Shown here one piece after another: positions 14,101-23,744 of a stretch of 64,000 bases of DNA (positions are counted from its first letter, which is position 1; the number at the start of each line of letters is the position of its first letter). The stretch lies in the NCBI RefSeq assembly GCF_964340395.1, contig NC_135558.1, forward strand, positions 14,857,500 through 14,921,499, written 5' to 3'. Under the pieces are notes generated by a model, which saw only the letters and a list, made by a program, of their open reading frames with translations, was not told the DNA's origin and ran no database searches. Origin of the DNA: Glandiceps talaboti (taxonomy: Eukaryota; Hemichordata; Enteropneusta; Spengelidae). The position numbers and the translations under genes were made by a program.

Positions 14101-14849
14101 TATTCCTTTGATATTTAATCACAGATTCTAATGTGACACCAAAACTTCCATTATGTGGACCTGACCTACCGGTTACACTGTCCAGTGGTTATTGGAAGGA
14201 CAACCTGACCTTTGTACCTTTAATGTGTCGCAGTCAACAATGGCAGAAAGAAGACATGGAAAAGTGTCTTTTGGGAAAAGAAATACACATGTACGGAGAT
14301 TCAACCGTAGGTCAAGTTAGTAAAAGTTTGAGGTTTCGTAACGTCCAACCGCGCGAGTTATTTCATGTTCACTACATTTTACTCAGGGGTGGTTCTCCTG
14401 TCCAGTATGTTAAGAATATGTTATTTGAAGCTGATTTCATAGATAGAATAGGAAATTGCACCTCTGTGACCCCTGTGGTTATGATGAATTTTTGTTTCCA
14501 TTTTGGTTCTTGGACAACAAGAGCTTATTTGGACAGAATCTTTGGAGCAAAATGTGCCGTTCTCAGATTATTTAAACGATGCCCAGAAGCGATTGTCATC
14601 ATTAAATTAGCACATCCACGAGATAACGTCGACGTTGTACAAAGAGTGCATAGCTCTAACTACAGATTCCATGACATGAACAGAATGATTCGCCGGGTCT
14701 TTGGTGGCATTGGTGTCAGATTCTTGGATCTCTGGGATCTTGTCTCGTCTCATATCACCAACAACCAGGTTCACATGCCTGCCGCCGTAATAACGCAAGA
14801 ACTTTATCTTATGTTATCGTACGTTTGTCCAGAAATGGTGCAGAAATGA
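2825..14849 (+). CDS. NXPE-like: NXPE-family protein, gene A (five exons)
   Basis: Exons are 2825-2920, 7466-7767, 8207-8755, 13679-13728 and 14125-14849 (stop TGA). All junctions are GT-AG and phases match (0, 2, 2, 1), giving about 573 residues, close to vertebrate NXPE proteins. Layout: N-terminal signal anchor (residues about 14-31); a linker exon; a neurexophilin-like region (about 134-315) with [16 protein letters not shown] and several N-glycosylation sequons; then a C-terminal PC-esterase domain with YGDST (Ser about 392) and FLDLWD...VHM (Asp 534/537, His about 549). PC-esterase domains are predicted to act on acylated glycans, and human NXPE1 has been linked to sialic-acid O-acetylation. 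The product probably acts in the Golgi lumen or at the cell surface. Its substrate is unknown. An alternative exon 1 lies at 1013-1108. Confidence 0.85.
4081..6962. other. gene A intron 1, unassigned repeat-like sequence
   Basis: No gene is recognised. Sequence from about 4250 to 6140 has no counterpart in intron 1 of the other copies. Its two ends look loosely inverted: a GTGcGAAaTTAA-type motif near 4255, with its reverse complement near 6115, and GGTCCTT motifs at both sides. It may be a decayed transposon of unknown family. A small hairpin lies at about 5798-5876. Short open frames here show no family signal. Confidence 0.3.
6963..7121. mobile_element. foldback (MITE-like) element in gene A intron 1
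   Basis: About 150 bp reads as an imperfect palindrome. The left arm contains GTCAGCAGAAATAATATAT and the right arm its complement, with a second nested pair of ATGAATATTCAT motifs. Copies lie at the equivalent place in gene B (26386-26534), twice in gene C (40799-40946, 41321-41472) and in gene D (51139-51285), so it entered before the genes were duplicated. It has no coding capacity. Confidence 0.7.
7911..8127. repeat. microsatellite block in gene A intron 2 (TATG, TC, CA)
   Basis: Runs of TATG (7911-7960), then CTGT/CTAT, then a long TC run (about 8045-8098), then CA (8100-8127). The other three genes carry different microsatellites at this same point of intron 2. Confidence 0.95.
8207..8755 (+). 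CDS. NXPE-like: gene A exon 3, neurexophilin-like region
   Basis: The acceptor TGTATTTCAG precedes the exon and the donor is GTAAGT at 8756. It starts LSLVGDKAFRKGDYIQVIME and continues with an immunoglobulin-like core found in neurexophilin/NXPE proteins (GGDF, NGTY, a Trp near IYFYAAW, LVRHREA). It then has a Cys-rich tail (NCS...DKCGF...[12 protein letters not shown]). Four sequons (NGT, NFT, NCS, NST) indicate a lumenal position. Open frame throughout. Confidence 0.85.
8983..13327 (-). mobile_element. broken Ty3/gypsy LTR retrotransposon fossil
   Basis: An LTR-retrotransposon fossil lies on the minus strand in gene A intron 3. Recognisable parts, in minus-strand order, are the end of reverse transcriptase with RNase H, integrase (zinc-binding and core regions), the C-terminal tail of pol, and a 3' LTR of about 555 bp at 8983-9537. 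The LTR begins TG and ends CA, and is preceded on the minus strand by a purine-rich tract. The gag, protease and 5' LTR portions are not seen. The element is clearly broken, with several breaks. It is absent from the same intron of genes B, C and D and abuts a Penelope-like remnant, so it is probably younger than the gene duplications. Confidence 0.85.
13328..13545 (+). mobile_element. Penelope-like element remnant (3' end), gene A intron 3
   Basis: The sequence matches the last part of the Penelope-like element in gene B (about 30790-31010). It has the end of a GIY-YIG-type region (FEQGVRVEAIYMQANQP) followed by the terminal repeat. The rest of the element is missing here, next to the LTR fossil. 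Confidence 0.65.
13679..13728 (+). CDS. NXPE-like: gene A exon 4 (50-nt small exon)
   Basis: The acceptor ...CAATTCAG and donor GTAAGC are conserved in all four genes (31156-31205, 44703-44752, 60112-60161). It encodes [17 protein letters not shown] and enters in phase 2 and leaves in phase 1. This is the link between the neurexophilin-like and esterase regions. It is easily missed by ORF scanning. Confidence 0.8.
14125..14849 (+). CDS. NXPE-like: gene A exon 5, PC-esterase domain
   Basis: Begins [16 protein letters not shown] and ends PEMVQK-stop. Esterase motifs seen are HMYGDST (nucleophile Ser codon 14301-14303), a central [11 protein letters not shown] strand that matches the NLWAHF region of vertebrate [12 protein letters not shown], and the C-terminal LDLWD...VHM with the Asp and His expected of the SGNH-like fold. 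Nothing key is missing. Confidence 0.88.
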
Positions 14850-15467
14850 TCATACTAAAAGACGATTGTCTAGAACCTATACGTGTTATCGTCAATTTTA
14901 CCCAACCATGTACTAACTATACCTTGTTGGTACGATGCATGATTCCCTCTATGTAACTTTTATCATTCGCTGTTAGTTGAAGACAGCTACACTTAATTAT
15001 TACCACCATCCACTGTTTCTTTCCTCCTACTTTGGACTCAAAAACGCTAGAATTAACTTCTCTTTCTTCTTTGAGGGTGAACACTACGGTTTGTTTGCGC
15101 AGCTTTCGTACATTAGTCAAAATGTAATAATCCGCTTCTGAATATAAATGTAGACTATGTGTCAACCTGCTGTGACGTCAAATTTCATTAGATATCGGTG
15201 TAAGCATTCATAAATATTTCGACATACACGTTTTATTCTGTAATGTTGGGATACCTCAAATCTGATTAAAATATGGTGTTGTGCCAAAGCGACGAGATGT
15301 CTTTATTTACTTCTATTTCCATTGTGTTGTGACATTTGTTTAGTTCCGAGTGATCGCCACAGATTTGGTTACCGCTTGCCATTGCTCAAATGCTACACAT
15401 CCTTTTGATATAATGACAGCCATAAAAATAATTATACTGGAATTACTGTAACACGATGCAGGCTTGC

Positions 15468-15718
15468 TTTATAATGCACACAAATTAAGTGATAAACCTG
15501 TTGGTATCATCTGGAGATATTGTCGTGAAGAGAAAATCTTAAAACAAATATAGGCTCATAAAGTAGTATATATATGTTCACGTATATTTCATCCAGTCAG
15601 AATTCGACATTGATACTGTTGAGGTATATCCAGAGCAGAAATCCACATATCTAGTATACCTAATTTCTTGTGTGCCAAAGCAATATTTGTCGTTGCCTTG
15701 TGATCTGACCAATATATG
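15468..15718 (+). promoter_or_regulatory. candidate promoter/5' UTR of orphan cassette 3
   Basis: A diverged copy of the block upstream of the other exon-1 copies, with the TTTATAATGCACA motif at 15468-15480, 251 nt before the ATG. It serves only the damaged exon at 15719. Confidence 0.3.
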
Positions 15719-15812
15719 ATGTCGTCTTCACAGAAGTGGGTAGTTTCAAAGGGGAAATATATTCTTTGCATCATACTCATCGTGTTTGGTGTTTGGTGTA
15801 GTGGAATACACG
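15719..15812 (+). pseudogene. orphan, decayed NXPE-like exon 1
   Basis: The sequence matches the other first exons ([20 protein letters not shown]) and keeps the GTAAGT donor. It is 94 nt long instead of 96, because two bases are lost in the stretch equivalent to FAFYVIVEY. It therefore ends in phase 1 and cannot be joined in frame to a phase-0 exon 2. KW and ILC link it to gene D exon 1. No exon 2 follows before the next cassette at 25093. It is a relic of a lost gene or a dead alternative first exon of gene B. Confidence 0.75.
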
Positions 15813-15847
15813 GTAAGTGCGGACTCTCTAATTCAGTGCGACGGTCG

Positions 15848-15910
15848 GTACAAAAGGCAGGTACAGGCCAGGTCCAGGCCAGGCCAGGCCAGGTTAGGTA
15901 TCGACTGAAA
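15848..15910 (+). repeat. GGTACAGGCCAGG-family repeat, copy 1
   Basis: Starts GGTACAAAAGGCAGGTACAG with iterated GGCCA units and ends near TATCGACT. Related copies lie at 17425-17475 (same strand) and, inverted, at about 18510-18567. Confidence 0.6.
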
Positions 15911-15916
15911 TTTATG

Positions 15917-15917
<1 letters not shown>

Positions 15918-15979
<62 letters not shown>

Positions 15980-16045
15980 TGATGATCGCACAATGCGTGA
16001 AACTCCGAGTTACAACCAAGAAAGAGTTCCAGTACCACCAAAACT

Positions 16046-16142
<97 letters not shown>

Positions 16143-16498
16143 TGATCACAAGTAGAAAGACACTGCGCTCAGCAAATACATTTGGCACCTAAAAGACAGT
16201 AAAACCAATTACGACATACACTGGTCAGTTCTCAAGCAGGCTTCCTCATACTCAAATGTTACCAAATGATGTCAACTATGTCTCTGGGAAAAATATTTTA
16301 TTATAACTGCCGACAAATCAACGACCTTGAACAGCAGAACTGAATTAATCAGTAAATGCCGGCACGCTAACAAGTTCTTACTTAATAATACGTAACCTTT
16401 GTTTTCATTTTTTTTGTGTACACACAGCCGTCAGTGAACACACATAAGTTATGTACATAAAGCAGAATGTATAGCCAACGACTACTATTAAACCATAC

Positions 16499-16579
<81 letters not shown>

Positions 16580-16979
16580 TATATAGATATATACAAAATG
16601 TCTTGAAATGACGACCTTCGGTGACAAAAAAAATCTTGGTACATTAAAGACGATAAAAAGAAGCTTATGGAATGGTTGTCTCTTCAAACTCTCACGGAAA
16701 CTCAAAACGATTCGGTAATCAATGTGCGCTATTCGTGTGGTGTTGTCCATAGTAGGGTGGCTTTCGACTGATTCTACCCCCACAGTCGTCTTCAGGTTTC
16801 CCGGTGCGCATTGCGAGAGCAATCCCACAACCCCGTGCGGCGTTCAAGATGGCGAAACGCATATGTTGCCTATAAACACACACCCAGAGAGTAGAAACCA
16901 GCAGTTGTCTGATGATCGCGCAATGCGTGAAACTCCGAGTTACAACCAAGAAAGAATTCCAGTACTACCAAAACTATAC

Positions 16980-17062
<83 letters not shown>
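15918..17062. repeat. AT-dinucleotide arrays with interspersed element halves
   Basis: Long TA runs (15918-15975, 16053-16138, 16501-16577, 16979-17062) separate short unique pieces. The pieces at 15976-16050 and 16905-16980 are near-copies of each other (CAATGCGTGAAACTCCGAG) and are related to the hairpin at 17063-17189. The open frames across this region are microsatellite translation only. Confidence 0.85.
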
Positions 17063-17064
<2 letters not shown>

Positions 17065-17189
17065 AAATACACAAGTTATGGTACGGAGCCGTTACTCAGA
17101 GTTTCACGATGAATGCGATCGTCGTCCGAAGATCGCATTCAAGCGTGAAACTCTGAGTAACGGCTCTGTACCATAACTTGTGTATTTTG
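17063..17189. repeat. long near-perfect hairpin (46-nt arms plus inner stem)
   Basis: The left arm (17063-17108, starting CAAAATACACAAG) is repeated inverted at 17144-17189 with one mismatch that I can see. Inside it, GAATGCGATC and GATCGCATTC form a second inverted pair. The unit is flanked by TA arrays on both sides. It looks like a foldback transposon whose preferred neighbourhood is AT microsatellites. Confidence 0.8.
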
Positions 17190-17261
17190 TGTAATACAGC
17201 TCTACTTCTCAGTATTGAGCGCTTTTCCTTCAGTTTATGACTTACCTCTTACACTGAATTA

Positions 17262-17389
<128 letters not shown>

Positions 17390-17562
17390 GGAGAGGGGAT
17401 TCAAATCCAAAGATGTGAGTCTGTTGGTATAAAACGCGGGTACAGGCCAGGTCAGGTATCGACTTAATATTTTGTTTTGGATTCAAATTCAGCTCTAATG
17501 ATGTCAATCTGCCATTAAATTATAATGTAGATTTTTGATTAGTTGTCGGGTTATTTTTTCTT

Positions 17563-17925
17563 AGCAATAATAATAATAATAATAATGTTGGGTTCTTATA
17601 TAGCACTTTCCCACTCCGTTCTCAAAGCGCTTTACAATTATTACCCCTGGCTCGGATCAGAACAGCACAACGGCCCTTTAGTCTTCCTCAACTCCCCGGG
17701 GAGCATACAATCCATTGCAGCTATTTTAGCGCATAGGATTAAAGCCTTCACATTGCAACCTACATCCTACCAGGTCCCCAGTTATACATCTGGGTTGACT
17801 GAGGCACAGTCGTGGTTCAAATCTTGCCCAAGGACTTTAGCCACTCAGAAACAAACAGCAGGAATTCGAAGCGACGGGGCTCGAACCTGCAACCTGTAGA
17901 TTCCAATATGCCATCAGTTATCTTT
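17563..17925 (-). mobile_element. candidate tRNA-derived SINE
   Basis: On the minus strand there is an A-box-like TGGCATATTGG (17913 to 17903) and a B-box GGTTCGAGCCC (17887 to 17877). A body follows that contains a GCGCTTTACAATTATTACC-type segment common at LINE/SINE 3' ends (on the plus strand at about 17625-17645). It ends in an ATT-repeat tail (17565-17588). The A-to-B spacing of 26 nt is shorter than in a tRNA, so either the head has changed or the A box is coincidental. Confidence 0.5.
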
Positions 17926-17941
17926 GTTTTCAAATTCACCA

Positions 17942-18300
17942 CACAATGAGTGTGTTCTTTTCTTGAAATAACACTTTTCACATCGATTTCTTACTGTTTC
18001 TTATATGTACTGGGTGCTTTCAAGAGTAAAAGCACTTTTAGAATGTTGCACAGGAAATAAAGTAGTCAAAGAAAGCCGTTTGCCAAGCCTCCAGCCTGGA
18101 TTGTCTCAAAACAAAACTAAAGGCTCATTTGTTCACCAAAGCCTATGTTGTGCTTTAGTCATTCAGTGCTACTGAACAGAACATTGCTTTGGAAATCTGT
18201 GCTATAGAAATGTGACTGATTATTCGACTTAGGCTTTGATTTATACTTTTCCACTACACAGTCCACAACACATCTAAATGTGCATGCTCCATGTGATGAG
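17942..18300 (+). repeat. intron-1 segment homologous to 1246-1620
   Basis: This stretch matches the intron sequence just downstream of the duplicated exon 1 at the left edge, including the end of the LINE/SINE-like sequence before its GATT tail. It shows that the orphan exon at 15719 once belonged to a full cassette that has been split by repeat insertions. Confidence 0.65.
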
Positions 18301-18567
18301 TGGTAATTAAAAGTGGTAATTAATGGCGAGATATAGTTTTAGTGGTTCAGAGTATTTATGGATGTTTTCAACAGAATGTGAACATATTCGAGTTGTTGAA
18401 TTAGCATTTATTGAAGAGATGCAATATGCCATGCAAACCAATACATATATTGCAAATTTAAAAAAAATGGCGGATCTTTGGATCTGAATGTGAATGTGAA
18501 TGTGAATCAAAACAAAAATATTATCAGACGATATCTGACCCGGCCTGGCCTGTACCTGTGTTTTGTA

Positions 18568-19551
18568 CCAACCCTATTTTTGTTTTCTGTTTCTTCAGCT
18601 CCGACATCAACATATAAAAATAAATTCATTTTTGCGCGCCCTTAACATTGTTTTGGGAATAGCATTCGCTCTGGCAAGAATATGCAAGTGTTGGGAGCGT
18701 CGACATCACCTACAGTCATGGTGGCGACGACGACACTTGTTCACTAACAGAACATTTCTTTAATGATGGAAGTTATTAAAGTGGGGGCTGAGAATATGCC
18801 GCAGCTTGCAAAGGGCTTGTTACCAGGAATCAAATAGGAGAAGATAGAGAGGAGAAAAAAGAGATGCACAGAAATATGAAGGCGATTTTTTTAGTTTTGT
18901 ACTTTTTAAAAATAAAATCCATGGTTGGGTAAAGCTCCATTATTTTGTCCTCGGCGCTGATACAAAGCAATACACTTTGAAATCTGCACAATATACTTTA
19001 CTTTAACCCATTTACAACTGCAGCCATCAGACCGTGGACAAATGGAACCTGTTGCAAACAGGGAAGGTAAACAATTGAATTGATTTAATTACACTTGGCA
19101 CTGCATGTAGGAAGTACAACAACTTGTTATACATTCCATCACTAGATAAAACCAGTTTTATGGCCATAGTACATTTTGATATGGTTATGTCCACAAACAA
19201 ATTTCCAGTTCCCCTGCCATGGCATTTAATGTACACATAGAGAGGCCATAAAACTGTTTCTTATCAAACCTTTGTATGTAATACAAGTCCCTGTTGTTTC
19301 AACATGCTGTGCCAAGTGTTATTAATCCAATTCATTAGTTTTTTTTACTTTCACTATGTGTAACAGGTTCCGTTTGTATGTTGTCTGCAGTTATACTTTA
19401 TGACTTGTATGGCGGTAGACCAAAGTACAGTGTAACTATGACAGTACATCTGATATAGTTATATTTCTGATTGTTCACTTGAAGTGGCACAAGCTGAATT
19501 TCTACGCTTATGTGAATATACTTATAAAACCTTCGATCACAATCATCCCAA
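18568..19551. other. no gene seen
   Basis: AT-rich sequence with no recognisable coding region, splice-site-bounded exon or named repeat. Confidence 0.5.
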
Positions 19552-19553
19552 TA

Positions 19554-19797
19554 GGGAACTTGCAAACCCGCCATGTTGAATGTTGCATCATGGGAAATGT
19601 CATTATAAACACTGATCAATTAGTATTATGAACAATATTGTTATATTATTTGTAACCACAAATGATCAATTCATAGTCACCCCGACCATTGTGGGAGGTT
19701 TATTTTATCGGTAGCTCCAGATTAGGTAATATGATAACCTCAGATAATCCCATAGTCCTTTGCGTCTGAGCATGCTCTGTCTGGATTGCAAGTTCCC
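19554..19797. mobile_element. MITE with TA target duplication
   Basis: Terminal inverted repeats GGGAACTTGCAA (left) and TTGCAAGTTCCC (right), both directly flanked by TA (19552-19553 and 19798-19799), enclose 244 bp without coding capacity. A TA duplication fits a Tc1/mariner-type mobilisation, which is inference. Confidence 0.75.
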
Positions 19798-20127
19798 TAG
19801 TTGAGTTCTGGCACTCTTAGAACTATTGATTGCATAGTGTGGAGTATTTGCCCATTTTTTGATAGTATAATCATCGGATCATTTATAAGTTAAATCCTAT
19901 TATACCATGCAAGAGCCATTTGACCACAAAATATGGGATATATATTCTGGTCGTTCGACATCACAACAATATGTATCTACCTTACAACGCACGTCTACGT
20001 CACCGGTTTCACTGTGTTCTAAATAAGAGTCAAAACGTTCAAAATTACCATTACTTTCCCCAATCTTACCTATAAATTTAATACTGGCGCTGGTATCATT
20101 ATGTTATTCTCCAATATTTTTCTTCAT

Positions 20128-20226
20128 TCAGCTGGAAAATACTCGTGACCTATGGGTTGTCACTACTCATTTATCGACTCGTAGTGATAAAGACCCCTTA
20201 GATCACACGTATTTTCCTTGGCTGAA
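20128..20226. mobile_element. short foldback element
   Basis: Inverted ends (TTCAGC...GGAAAATAC on the left and its complement on the right) enclose an inner hairpin of TCACTAC and GTAGTGA. Total length is about 100 bp, with no coding capacity. Confidence 0.55.
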
Positions 20227-20547
20227 CGAAGACAAATACGTGGGAATAAGATCAAAGTACCAGGTTTGAGTTCAGTCAATTACAATTGATGGTCAAGTGC
20301 ACACCAGTAAGTAGAATTCTGTGAGTACTTTTAAAGTGCAGAAAAAAGCTACATCCCAAAAACATATAAACTCAGATTGTGTCCCTTTAACGTTTAGCTT
20401 AAATTCTTGTAATTCAGTAGCTCTAGGCTACAGTTATCAGTATTATTGCTAGGGTTTGGAAATGCCTTTATTATAAACACATAAATTTGGTAGAACCTGG
20501 CACAGATTTCTATATCAGGCACCATCATTTTAATGGTGGACACAGTA

Positions 20548-20551
20548 ACGA

Positions 20552-20615
<64 letters not shown>

Positions 20616-20616
20616 T
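20548..20616. repeat. AATC microsatellite
   Basis: Perfect tetranucleotide array. It is the complement of the GATT tails that end CR1-type elements elsewhere in the window. Confidence 0.9.
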
Positions 20617-21089
20617 AGGACTTTATTAGAATTCCACTACAAAGAGAAGAATGCAAAAGATGGAATAAGTCAACAAACATTTAGTGTGATGTGAAATTAA
20701 ACATTTTTTTAAAACTGATATCATCCTTGATGAAGTATGAACAGAATAAATAACCGATAAAATATCCCTGTCATACCAATCATGTGAAGATAATTAACTT
20801 GGCTTCTAAGGTTACACATAATTAGTTGGTGGATTTATACAGTGACATACAACTTAATGATTAGGATTTGTAAAAAAAAGAAAACATTTCAAACCCTTTG
20901 TGTTGTAATGAAAAAAATTCGCGGTTGACAATTTTTGAATCTTTGAATTTTAAATTTTTAAATTACTTACTGGTGTATATTGGATACTCGATTATGGCAT
21001 TTAAACACACATGAAGTAAATATATGTTAATTAATGTGCTCGTTGGTTTTTCTTTCTTTCTTTCTTTCTTTCTTTCATGTTTTCATGGT

Positions 21090-21500
21090 TACTTGCAGCT
21101 TGGGATCCATACTGTCCTGTTTCACAGTATAGTGTGTCTATTTGTAGCCTGGAATCCAACAATTTAAGTCCGCGTTGTCATCTCTCTGTGAATCTCGTGA
21201 TTAAAACTAACGAAGTGCGCACATCCCCCTGAAGGATTTTTGCTCAATTGTGAGAGAATCTCCAGTATTCAAACAGATACAGATATAGAAGCTTGAAATC
21301 CACATTGTCTTGTTCTCTAGAGTATACCAGGGCTATTTTGTAGCCTGGAATCCATACTGACCTGTTATACAGTATAGCATGCATGGAATCCATACTGCCC
21401 TGTCCTACAGTATAATCTGGTTATCTGTAGCCTGGAATCCATACGGTCCTGTTCTACATTATAACATGGCTATTTCTAGCCTGAAATCCATGCTGTCCTC
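21090..21500. repeat. degenerate tandem repeat of about 50 bp
   Basis: Several diverged units share GTAGCCTGGAATCCATACTG followed by TCCTGTTCTACAGTATAA. Units are clearest from 21335 to 21500. An open frame across it (21379-21675) is probably incidental. Confidence 0.65.
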
Positions 21501-22274
21501 TTCTGCTGCGCATGCCTTATACTATGTTGTCTATCCGACAGTAGTCTCAAACAACCAAATGCAATTAATACATCATTCAACAACAAGGAATATCTACAGA
21601 AAGCATTCAATACCTCTGTCTTTCTCGTCAACCTTTTCCCGTTTCAAAAATGTCACAAAGTATGCCAATTCCTAGGCACTAATTAACTCAAAGGGATCCA
21701 ACAATGGTGTACAGAAAAAGAAACAGTACCCCTATCAATACTTTTTAGTACGATAATCTGATCCCGGGGGGCTACTTATACTCAATATTTGGAGCCACTT
21801 TGACACAGAATGAAAATATCACGTGAATTTAGAGACCACTGATTTGACACAAAACATATAAATACGTATAGTAATGTGGGAGGCATGTGACTGCAGCAGC
21901 TGTTTAATAATACGATGCCATTTCCGGTATGAAAATAAATAACGGAACATCTTGGGTTGTTTTAACAATAGTATATAAACAGTGATCATTTCATATGACT
22001 GTACTGACCTCACTAATCTTTATGTTATTAACCCCATATATCATACTTTTTATTAGGATAATCATTCGTGGATGATTTCGCTTCAACTGCTATGTTATTT
22101 CAGATGTTGTTCTTGTACTGCTGGTTCATCTGTACAAACCTCGTCTTCCTGATCGAAATATAACCTTTCATTTAAACTAAAACATTATTTGTTAGCACAA
22201 AATATGTTGTATTGTTTGGCTAACCACAATAGTCATAAAATCTCATAACCATAAATTGGTGATTTTTTTTCACA

Positions 22275-23705
22275 ACCACAACCTGGTGCGGAACTAGTGA
22301 GCTTGTATGTTTCACAACCACAATCTGGTACAGAATTAGTAAGCTTGTAAATCACACAGCTAGAATTTAAGTGTAGAGTTAGTCAGCTTCTTTATTTCAC
22401 AACCTCAAACTGATGCAGAACTAGTAAGCCTGTTTATTTCACGACCACAAACTGATGCAGAACTAGTAAGTCTGTTTATTTCACGACCACAAACTGATGT
22501 AGAAGTAGTAAGCCTGTTTATTTCACAACCACAAACTGATGAAGAACTAGTAAGTCTGTTTATTTCACGACCACAAACTGATGCAGAACTAGTAAGCCTG
22601 TTTATTTCACAACCACAAACTGATGCAGAAGTAGTAAGCTTGTTTATTTCACTACCACAAACTGATGAAGAACTAGTAAGTCTGTTTATTTCACGACCAC
22701 AAACTGATGCAGAACTAGTAAGTCTGTTTATTTCACGACCACAAACTGATGCAGAACTAGTAAGCCTGTTTATTTCACAACCTCAAACTGATGCAGAACT
22801 AGTAAGCCTGTTTATTTCACAACCACAAACTGATGCAGAAGTAGTAAGCCTGTTTATTTCACAACCTCAAACTGATGCAGAACTAGTAAGCCTGTTTATT
22901 TCACGACCTCAAACTGATGCAGAAGTAGTAAGCCTGTTTATTTCACGACCACAAACTGATGCAGAACTAGTAAGCTTGTTTATTTCACTACCACAAACTG
23001 ATGAAGAACTAGTAAGCCTGTTTATTTCACAACCTCAAACTGATGCAGAATTAGTAAGCCTGTTTATTTTACAACCAAAAACTGATGCAGAACTAGTAAG
23101 CCTGTTTATTTCAAAACCTCAAACTGATGCAGAATTAGTAAGCCTCTTTATTTCAAAACCTCAAACTGATGAAGAACTAGTAAGCTTGTTTATTTCACTA
23201 CCATAAACTGATGAAGAACTAGTAAGCCTGTTTATTTCACGACCACAAACTGATGCAGAAGTAGTAAGCTTGTTTATTTCACAACCTCAAACTGATGCAG
23301 AATTAGTATGCCTGTTTATTTCACAACCAAAAACTGATGCAGAACTAGTAGGCCTGTTTATTTCTCGACCACAAACTGATGCAGAAGTAGTAAGCCTGTT
23401 TATTTCACGACCACAAACTGATGAAGAACTAGTAAGCCTGTTTATTTCACTACCACAAACTGATGAAAAACTAGTAAGCCTGTTTATTTCACGACCACAA
23501 ACTGATGAAGAATTAGTAAGCTTGTTTATTTCACTACCACAAACTGATGAAGAACTAGTAAGCCTGTTTATTTCACAACCTCAAACTGATGCAGAAGTAG
23601 TAAGCTTGTTTATTTCACAACCTCAAACTGATGAAGAACTAGTAAGCCTGTTTATTTCACAACTACAAACTTATACAGAACTAGTAAGCCTGTTTTTTCA
23701 CGATC
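22275..23705 (+). repeat. 42-bp minisatellite, about 34 units, open in one frame
   Basis: The unit AGCCTGTTTATTTCACAACC plus 22 more bases is exactly 42 bp, or 14 codons. It translates to SLFISQPQTDAELV over and over. The frame is open through the central and right part except for one CAA-to-TAA change at 23204-23206; earlier units near 22300-22400 are more diverged. Variation includes silent changes (AGC/AGT, CTG/TTG, CCA/CCT) and replacements (CAA/CGA/CTA/AAA, GCA/GAA, CTA/GTA/TTA). There is no start context, splice-site or neighbouring exon evidence that it is a gene, so I call it a repeat. Confidence 0.9.
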
Positions 23706-23744
23706 ACTATCTGGTGCGGATAGGGTTATCCTGGATATAACTGC

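Noticed and set aside
22275-23705. CRISPR-like array
   Set aside because: The 42-bp units are contiguous with no unique spacers, and the sequence context is an animal genome, so it is a minisatellite.
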